Shown here: piece after piece, positions 57,166 through 64,000 of the stretch
Layout of the letters: each line of letters opens with the position of its first letter
Numbering within the stretch: position 1 is the first letter of the stretch
Source of the DNA: Prostheceraeus crozeri
Lineage: Eukaryota; Platyhelminthes; Polycladida; Euryleptidae
Length of the DNA stretch: 64,000 nt
Reading direction: 5' to 3'
Assembly (NCBI GenBank): GCA_907163375.1
Contig: CAJQUW010017017.1
Span: 1 to 64,000 of the forward strand
The notes under the pieces: model-generated
Database searches by the model: none
Seen by the model: only the letters and a program-made list of their open reading frames with translations
Told to the model about the DNA's origin: nothing
Program-made: the position numbers and the translations under genes

Positions 57166-60105
57166 TCAAAAATAATTCATTTTATCTATCATTAGTGATT
57201 TTAATTTTTGCTTGAATTCTTTTGTTGTTTTAGCTTTTTTAATGTTGCTCGAAAGACCGTTCCACAAAAATGGTATTCTAAATTTACTACTCTTTTGCTC
57301 TAGTGATGTACTAAAATATGAGATTTTAAAGTTTTCACTACGCCTAGTTGATTCTTCTAAATGGGTTTTGTAGTATGGTGGCAAGCTGCTATCATTGTAT
57401 TTTATTTTATATGCGAGAGTCAGTAGCTCGAATTCATGCATAGTTTTCACATTCATATACTGTTCACTTTCGGAAAACGATATATCCGATGACTGTTTTT
57501 CCTTGCGGTATATTATCTTGATCAAGGTCTTATGTAAACGCTGTAGTTTGTTAAGTGACTGTTTGTTGCCACTACCATATGTTATTAAGCAGTATTGAAT
57601 ATAAGGGAGACATAGTTGTTCGTGTAGTACGCATAATGTTTTTAATGGCATGATATCTCTTAGCTTGTATAATGTCGGTATAAATGTTTTCAATTTATTG
57701 ATTATCGATGAGATATGATTATCAAATTTAAAGTTATTATCGAATTTGATTCCAAGAAATTTAGTGCTGTCTACTTGAGATAACTTACAGTTTTCTATTG
57801 TCAAATCAAAATGGACATTTTTGGTTTGGAGCTTGGGAGGAATGAACAAATATTCACATTTTCCTAAGTTTAGCTTTAGTCTATTATTTTTCATCCATGC
57901 TTGAATTTTGTCCAATGACATTTGGGCTTTTTCTATGGCACATTCAAGAATCCTATCACTTACGATTAGATTGGTGTCATCCGCAAACAGACTGAGATCA
58001 CCACAGACGTCTATATTTTTCATGTCATTAATGTAGATCAAAAATAATAGTGGTCCTAAAGATGAGCCTTGTGGCACTCCTGTCTTTACCGTTAACATCT
58101 TTGATTGTACCTTATTGACGAGGACTTTATGTGGTCTGTCTCTCAGATACGAAGCAAACCATTCATGTACAAAGCCACGAATCCCTATCCTGTATAATTT
58201 TCCTAGCAGTATGTCCGTTTGAACAGTGTCAAAAGCCTTCGATATATCGAGATTTAATACTATTTTAAATAAATTATTGGCTTTTGCGTAGTATATTTTA
58301 TCCGTCATTTTTAAGAGTGCCAAATTTGTAGAGTGATTCTTCCGGAAACCATATTGATTCTCAAATAGTATTTGGTTTTTCTCTAAGAAATTAAATACTC
58401 GCTTACGGATCATCTTTTCAAAAATTTTTCTTAGATATCTTAATAGACAGATTGGTCTACTCGTATAATTTGATGGTTTCCTTCTGTCACTTTTTTATAT
58501 ATTGGTAATACCACCGATTCTTTCAAGCATTCGGGATAGATTCCTCTTTTCACTGATTCATTATATACACGGCACAGATGTGAAAAAAAATCTGATGAGC
58601 ATTGTTTAAATATTTTCAAAGGTAACTTGTCATACGTAGATCTGTTGGCATTCATAGTACTTATAGTTTCAATAAGTTCTGTGAGCGTAAAGTCTTCAAA
58701 CTTGAAAGTTTGATTACATCTATCACCGTGTTTTTCGTCATATTTTTCGTTAATTGAGCTGTTTGTCAACTTGTCTGCTACATTGACAAAATGCTCATTC
58801 AAAACGTTTGCAATGTCAACGGGATCATACTTAACATGTTCTTCCGTATGAATTTCTGCTATGTAATTATCAGTCTTGATTTTTCCTCTTATGCTATTGA
58901 TATGTTTCCATAATTCCTTTGTGTCCTTTTTTATTGTTAGAAATTTGTTGCTATGATATTGTCTTTCTTCAGCACTAGCTATCTTCTTAAAATACTTCAT
59001 ATAATTTTTATAACTTATCTCATCCACCTCAAGTTTTGATTTTTTCCATTTGTAGTATAGCCTCATTTTCTTCCTGTGACAGTTTTTTAAATTCTCAGAG
59101 AACCATTCTTTTTCTTTAAACATTTTCCTGGAAATGCGTTTTAATGGAAATACAGCGTCATGCAGCTCTAGTAAATTATCTCGTAAATAGAGGAATTTTT
59201 TTGACGGTGTAGTCAATGCAGTGCTGTCTAAATCTATGTCAGTAGTTTTGGTTTTGAATATTTCTATATTTTCTTTTGTATAAGAACGTATAAATGGTCT
59301 TTCCTTGATTGTGTATTTCTTTTGGTTGGCATCAATATGCTGAACAATTAGATATTGTCCATAATGATCAGTCAAATCAGAGCAGATATTACCGGTAAAT
59401 ATATGATTTTTCGGGTCATACAACACCTTATCATGTATAAGTATTTGGTCTATAATGGTTTCACTGTCTTTTGCGATGCGAGTAGGTGTACAAATCAAAG
59501 GAGAGAAATTGAAGTCAATCATTTGATCGTAGAATTTACTAATGGAAGTGTCTGTTAGCTTATTGTAGTTTAGGTTGAAGTCACCAGTTAATATTATTTT
59601 TCCTGTTTTCTTAATGCTTTTTAAAGCTTCTGATACACTCTCATTGAATGGTCCTATATCTAGTGATGGGCTCCTATATACGCAGATTATACAATTCTTA
59701 TCTGAAGTTTGGGAATTGCAATACAACCATAAGTCATCACAATTCTTAAATTTGTTAAATTCTATGCTAGTTACTTCTACAGTTGATGTGTTCACATAAA
59801 CGGCGACTCCACCGCTCCTATTAGTAGAGGAAATAAAGGTAATGGAATTTATATCCTGGTAGTATGTTATTGAACATTTCAATGTTGCAATGCCAAATTT
59901 CAGACAATACTATTATATCTATTTTTGTCTCTATGTCTGATAGTAAGATCACAAGTTCTCGATAATTTCGATTTAGGGATCGAATGTTCATATGGATAAT
60001 TTTTACAGGTAACAATTCATGTTTTTTAAGAAGACCACTGAATTCATCTATCTCTAGATCTGCATATTCTAAATTATTTGAGTAATTGGTGGCAAGCTTT
60101 TGCAT
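57166..60105 (-). pseudogene. LINE ORF2: APE endonuclease plus reverse transcriptase
   Basis: Endonuclease: HMNIRSLNRN, then IVLSEIW (catalytic Glu), RSGGVAVYV, ICVYRSPS, GDFNLNY and SDLTDH. A linker of about 250 residues follows. RT: KESVVLPIYKK, SNYTSRPICLL, FEKMI, NQYGFRKNHST, LDISKAFDTV, GVPQGSSLGPLLFLIYINDM, FADDTNL (catalytic) and KLNLGKCEYLF. The C-terminal part ends WNGLSSNIKKAKTTKEFKQK and a stop at 57166. One frame change lies in the endonuclease (about 59850) and one between linker and RT (about 58490, in a run of A). Length and domain order match CR1/L2-type ORF2 proteins. Confidence 0.9.
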
Positions 60106-60199
60106 ATTGGTGTTGCTTTTGTTGCTAATTATTGTTCGAAAAAAATACTACGAGTATTATTAGTTCTTACACAAGTAATTTAGACATTTTTAGTACGCA

Positions 60200-60911
60200 T
60201 CACGAAGATCTAATGTTGTACGATCTGACACGTATGTGCCGTGAGTTTTCATCTTTCCTCAAGAACACATTACCGTCTTCTGTCCATACGAATTTGTAGT
60301 TGTTTTTTGTGGCGAATTCCTTAGTGTCTCTGAACAGTCGGTATCGACTCTCCGTAAGGTTTTCTTTCACGAACAGGTTTCTTTTCACGAACAATTTTTT
60401 TGTGAGATAAAACGGCCTTCTTTAGGGCTTCTGTCCTGAGGGTACCGATGAAAATTACTTTTCCGTTTCTGTTTCTTTCAGGGATCACTCTCAATCTCTC
60501 GATATCACTGTCTTGTAACACTTCTCCCATCAGCGCAGTGTTGACCGTGCGCTGCAGTTGCTTTTTAATGTCCCCGGTCGGTTGCTCGCAGTTGCTCAAA
60601 ACGATGTCTCTCCTCCTCTCCGCTTGCTCCATCTTATCGATGCGTCCATTCAGGTAGCTCACTTCGCCGCTCAGATACTTTATGTCGTCGTTTAACTTAT
60701 GGTTGTCTTCCTCCAGTCTTCTCCTTGCCTCTTTCTCCCGGTCGAGCTCGCCTTTCATTTCAAATATTTCATGTTGTAAGACTTCTAACTGTTTCTCGAA
60801 TCCATCCTTGATCATTTTGGTGGGGTTTTCCATGAACTCCTTCATGCTCCTCATCATGTCTTCATTGGAGTCGGTGTTGCTGTTCTTCTTGGTCATATTG
60901 GTCGTGTGCAC
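60200..60911 (-). pseudogene. LINE ORF1: coiled coil plus RNA-binding domain
   Basis: Starts MHTTNMTKKNSNTDSNEDMM. Residues 30-95 form a heptad-rich coiled coil (FEKQLEVLQHEIFEMKGELD, then DIKYLSGEVSYLNGRIDKME), as in trimeric or dimeric ORF1 chaperones. Then ERRRDIVLSNCE, SDIERLRVIPERN and GKVIFIGTLRTEALKKAVLS follow the RRM-like pattern. After one frame change (about 60390), FVKENLTESRYRLFRDTKEF and YKFVWTEDGNVFLRKDE give the C-terminal RNA-binding domain found in L1-type ORF1p and many L2/CR1 ORF1s. ORF1 binds LINE RNA in the ribonucleoprotein. Confidence 0.85.
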
Positions 60912-61400
60912 CTTGATGCTTTGCCGCGTCCGCTCTTGTGTGGTCGCTGTGCTCCTTCTCCTTTGCCGCGTTTCCTGTCGTTAATCGATTGCAAGATCCT
61001 CCTTCGTAGTTGTTTTTTTTTATCGCTAACTACCCTAGTGTGATGAAGGGACTGTGTCGGTTACTGGTCTCCATGGGGTTGACATGGTGATACTACTGTG
61101 TAGTGGTGTCTATTATAATATAGTTCCTCAATCGAGTACGATCTCGTACACTTAAGGGTGAAGTCCAGCCGTTATAGCGCTATGTTTATGGACCCCCGGT
61201 AGGTCCGCCCGGCATGCATTTGTCGAGATCACAAGTCAGAGCCATTAGGGGGGGGAAGGCCCCGCCCGCTTTAGAAAGTGAGAGTGAAAAAATGGACTGG
61301 GTGGTCCTCCACACGATCTCCGTCAAGTGTTTGGCTTAAAATGTAGTCCTAGGGAAGTCAAAAAAGTTTGACGCGCCTTGAACGTTTATATGTCTGCCGA

Positions 61401-62280
61401 ACGAACGCACCAACCTACTCTCTTAAACACAAAGCCTTATTATTTATAAATCTTAAAATTAATAAAACATGAAAAAATATACGGTCGTTTTTAAAGATGT
61501 AATTGCTCGCCTCCTTTGCCCCGTCCGCTCTAACTCCCTTGCCGCTCTCGGTTTGTTCGGTCTCTTTCCCTTGCTTCGCCTGTCGCTCGCTTGTCATTCA
61601 CCCTGCAGCACTTATAAGGGCTTCAGCTAGATTCGCTTACACCTTCCTGCACTTTCTCCTTTGCCGCGCTGGCCAGAACGTCAGTAGCTCTTGATCACTA
61701 ACTCCTTTACTCGTCGGATGTCAATTTGTTTGTCAATCCAGTATTGAAGCGGTGCGTTTAAGGAGTGACTGGCTAATTCCTGTTTAATTCGCACTCTCAG
61801 CAGATGATCCGGTGGCCTTGTATTTGGATAATATGTTTGCACGTCCTTTGGCGCCAACATCGCTTGTCTGAACCTGCCAATGACTGATAAGGCCCAAAAG
61901 GTCGAAAAAAGTCTTGTGGTGGCTACATCTGTTGAGGTTTGATAAATGTATCAATTTCCAGGCTATTTTTAGTGTGAAAAAATTTAATGTTACAAAATAT
62001 ATGTACAGACATTTTTTGTAATCACTCTACATGCTATGATGAGATCGCACCAGATGCTATCCGTCACGATGCTAAGGCAGAGATGGAAGCCGGACCGGCC
62101 TGTGTTTCAGGCCGGCTTTTACTTTATAAGGTAATCAGCATTGTTTGAGGAACGTCTTTTGATCACTCAGTTCAGCTAATTTCATTTTGACATTATTTGA
62201 TTTATTAGTTTACATCTTTCAGCATGATTTTAGCATGATTGGAAATTATATTAGTTAATTATGTTGATTTTGAAAATACA
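61401..62280. other. Inter-LINE region
   Basis: Includes pyrimidine-rich GC-richer sequence (61500-61720) that may be the far 5' end of the minus-strand LINE; the motif TTCTCCTTTGCCGCG recurs at 60957 and 61657. A perfect 8-bp hairpin CCGGCCTG..CAGGCCGG lies near 62095-62116. No gene. Confidence 0.45.
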
Positions 62281-62282
62281 TA

Positions 62283-62310
62283 CAGTCAAACCTCGCTTTA
62301 TCGGACTGGT
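62283..62310 (+). mobile_element. Solo pogo/Tigger-like terminus
   Basis: CAGTCAAACCTCGCTTTATC preceded by TA is the classical start of Tigger-type terminal repeats. No opposite end was found downstream, so this is a truncated element of unknown extent. Confidence 0.55.
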
Positions 62311-63102
62311 ATAATTAAGACTTCCGAAAAGAAACATCTTCTCTCTTCCCTTTTATTGAAAACCTACATTATTCTTCATTAAGATCCGGATATCGCAGAT
62401 CATAATGTGCATTTAATTAAGACTGCATTTTTTTCACCAAGTGACTTTTGATTTTCAGCTAACAATGTCTGACGGGTTTCAAAATATATCTTGTAGATAA
62501 CGTAGCCTACATGCATTTTCAATGAATGAAACTGATATTTTGTGAGTATCGAGCGATTAATAGGTCGATGGTGCCCAGTCTGGTGGTCGGACGTTTGTCG
62601 CAGGTCTGATTCGGTTATCGTTGTTTGGTGGTTTCTTTGAGGGGTTTTGGCATAATTTTTGGATCATCTGATTGCTTTGTGCCTGTTCTGCGTGTTCCTG
62701 CTATTGGGTGGTCTCACTGATTGCTGGTTTGCCTGGTATTTGAGGATTTTTCCTGTTTTGGTCGGGATCTGTGAATTCATCTCACTTCTCTTCTATCTGC
62801 GTGTGGATCTTCTACAGTGTGGATTTCCTCAGTGTCCGTCGGTATCTATTTATAGAAGTATTATTGCTTCGTCGTTGATCTGCTGAATCCTGTGTCATAT
62901 CCAAGGTCGTTCATTTCTATTGTGCCTATTTGCTTCTTCGTGTGGTTGACGCTTGCTGTTGCCTGCTGGTCTGTCAGCGGTCATCTGATTGCATCAATCA
63001 GCTGTTATCTGCGGCATTTGCTACACAGACCCTGTCAAATTATTGATTTTCTTTCACGTGACCAAGTGGTGCAACAACGTCATCCCTTTCATAGCTATTG
63101 CA

Positions 63103-63897
63103 ATGACCTCTCCTGCCAAAACGACTGATATTACATCTAGCTCCAGTAGGAGCACAGGGTCAAAGTCATTTACTATGAATGATCTGAAATCCTTCATTGA
63201 TTCTATAAATCAACGCATTGATTCAGTGAAGGTCGAAATAATTACATCATTTAAAAGTGAAATTGAACAAGTTAAAAGCTCTCTAGAAGACATTGACCAC
63301 CGTGTTTTGAGATTGTAGCAAAAACCACTGTCTTTAGGGAATGAATACACAGCAGTTATGAAGGAGGTTAATGAGCTCCGCTCCGTTTGTAACTCAAACA
63401 TCTGGTTAAATGAGGAATCATTTCTGAAATGGGAGACATCTATGATGCATGAGCTGGAGCTAAGGCACATGAAGCGAAAATATGTCGTGATCTCTGGTTT
63501 GCAGGAGGAGTCAGAGGGATCTGTTTCTGAGCGGGAGTTTGAGGACCAGAAGAAAGTTAAGGAAATACTTGAGACTTTAGAGGTTGAAGGCGACACTATT
63601 TCGGAAGCTTATAGAATCGGGAAAATTTCTTCTAACCGTCCTCGTCTTCTCAAGGTGAAATCCACTGGAATGAAGACGCGATCAGAGTTATTAAAGAAAT
63701 CCAAAGGTCTTCGACGAGACAAAAACTTTAAATACGTGTATGTTAACCCGACTTTAACAAAAGAGCAGTTGAGGCGACAAAAGTTATTGAGAGACGAACT
63801 AACAAGGCACAGAAATAACGGCGAAAATGTCACTATTCGTGCTGGTGCTATAATAGACGCTGATACTTCAAATAATGTAACAAATTTTCGAATGTAA
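63103..63897 (+). pseudogene. LINE ORF1 with one in-frame stop
   Basis: Starts MTSPAKTTDITSSSSRSTGS. A coiled coil (SFIDSINQRIDSVKVEIITS, then IEQVKSSLEDIDHRVLRL) runs into a TAG at 63316-63318. The same frame then resumes (VNELRSVCNSN). Next come the RRM-like part (LRHMKRKYVVISGLQEES, then VKEILETLEVEGDTISEAYR, IGKISSNRPRLLKVKS) and the C-terminal domain (KNFKYVYVNPTLTKEQLRRQ, KLLRDELTRHRNNGENVTIR). This is the standard layout of ORF1 proteins in L2/CR1/jockey-type LINEs. The single stop is the only visible defect. Confidence 0.85.
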
Positions 63898-64000
63898 TTT
63901 TACCGAATTCAACTTTTTATCCGAAAATATGTCTAACAAATGTGCGTTCCTTACTTGGTAAATTCGATGAGTTTGCATCATCTATACTAACCCTTCAGCC
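63898..64000 (+). CDS. LINE ORF2, first residues of APE endonuclease (partial)
   Basis: The frame reads ILPNSTFYPKICLTNVRSLL then GKFDEFASSILTLQ to the window edge. TNVRSLxxKxDE is the first conserved block of the apurinic-like endonuclease in CR1/L2-type ORF2 proteins. ORF2 is in a different frame from ORF1 and begins at or just before the ORF1 stop; no upstream ATG is obvious, so the start is undefined. Confidence 0.75.

Larger units (their letters stand above)
56818..61400 (-). mobile_element. Nearly full-length CR1/L2-like LINE
   Basis: In element orientation: a GC-richer 5' region (upstream of 60911, extent uncertain, perhaps to 61400-61700), ORF1 (60911-60200) and ORF2 with endonuclease and RT (60105-57166). 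Then a 330-bp 3' untranslated region ending GGGGAATAAATATATTTT and a TTCTA-repeat tail (56818-56838). The (ATTCT)-type tail and RT motifs indicate the CR1/L2 group. Only about three single frame changes separate it from intact, so insertion was recent. Confidence 0.88.
62580..64000 (+). mobile_element. 5' part of a second LINE, running off the window
   Basis: A presumed 5' untranslated region (GT-rich, about 62580-63102) precedes ORF1 and the first residues of ORF2. The element is transcribed away from the minus-strand LINE at 56.8-61.4 kb. Its left boundary is uncertain, as no target duplication can be tested without the other end. Confidence 0.7.

Noticed and set aside
60448-60984. Plus-strand frames rich in Ser/Leu
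   Set aside because: Antisense of the coiled-coil part of LINE ORF1.
62659-62886. 75-codon hydrophobic frame resembling a membrane protein
   Set aside because: It sits in the presumed 5' untranslated region of the right-hand LINE; GT-rich composition produces Leu/Phe/Cys-rich frames without homology.
1-64000. LTR retrotransposons, endogenous viruses, Polintons, CRISPR arrays, rRNA genes
   Set aside because: No paired long terminal repeats, gag/protease/integrase motifs, capsid genes, regular spacer arrays or rRNA signatures were seen.

Overview
The window is 64 kb of AT-rich eukaryotic nuclear DNA that is almost entirely transposon-derived and intronic or intergenic. Evidence for a metazoan is the spliced EF-hand exon and the mix of CR1/L2-type, RTE-type and restriction-like-endonuclease LINEs, a Penelope-like element, Tc1/mariner, hAT and pogo-type DNA transposons, tRNA-derived repeats and a hammerhead-type ribozyme. 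I infer a marine invertebrate (echinoderm, mollusc or similar) but cannot fix the phylum. There are no prokaryotic genes, rRNA genes, CRISPR arrays or recognisable LTR or viral elements. The only host coding sequence I can defend is a 53-nt internal exon at 51204-51256 encoding an EF-hand calcium-binding loop, so much of the window may be the introns and flank of one calcium-binding protein gene.

Layout. 1-6.3 kb: AT-rich non-coding DNA with two inverted arms (2.27-2.49 and 4.26-4.57 kb) of a dispersed foldback repeat. 6.33-7.75 kb: a Penelope-like element fragment with its 3' part doubled in inverted orientation. 9.43-10.21 kb: a probable hAT relic. 11.2-11.9 kb: a LINE reverse-transcriptase fragment. 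12.34-15.06 kb: a complete non-autonomous hAT element with a perfect 8-bp target duplication and hexamer arrays at both ends. 18.4-19.1 kb: part of a second hAT family (other hexamer arrays and a BED finger). 19.42-20.81 kb: an internally deleted Tc1 element. 21.2 kb: a tRNA-like pseudogene. 22.2-23.5 kb: C-terminal part of a LINE with a restriction-like endonuclease. 23.70-25.37 kb: a short MITE split by a mariner element. 25.39-27.26 kb: an unclassified composite foldback element. 27.29-27.53 kb: a foldback carrying a tRNA-like promoter. 28.6-28.9 kb: a LINE fragment. 29.2-29.5 kb: a 271-bp insertion flanked by 14-bp direct repeats with a hammerhead-ribozyme-like core.

30-43 kb is mostly non-coding, with duplicated segments (32.7/35.3 kb and 36.8/46.9 kb), a LINE 3' fragment (34.35-35.05), an uninterrupted copy of the 23.7-kb MITE (37.31-37.56), a tandem duplication (39.4-39.7), one end of a third hAT-like family (41.21) and a pogo-type MITE (41.54-42.31). 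43-51 kb holds LINE remnants, repeat copies, a Tc1 N-terminal fragment and a MITE just upstream of the EF-hand exon. 53.2-54.4 kb is a LINE reverse transcriptase with one long open frame; 54.46-55.23 kb is a full foldback copy. 56.8-61.4 kb is a nearly full-length CR1/L2-like LINE on the minus strand; facing away from it at 62.6-64.0 kb is the 5' part of another LINE on the plus strand that runs off the window.

The genes do not form a pathway. The coherent themes are nested transposition and inverted doubling of retroelement 3' ends. At least three hAT-like ends also share a design, a terminal CAG/TAG motif followed by an array of hexamers, with a different hexamer in each family.
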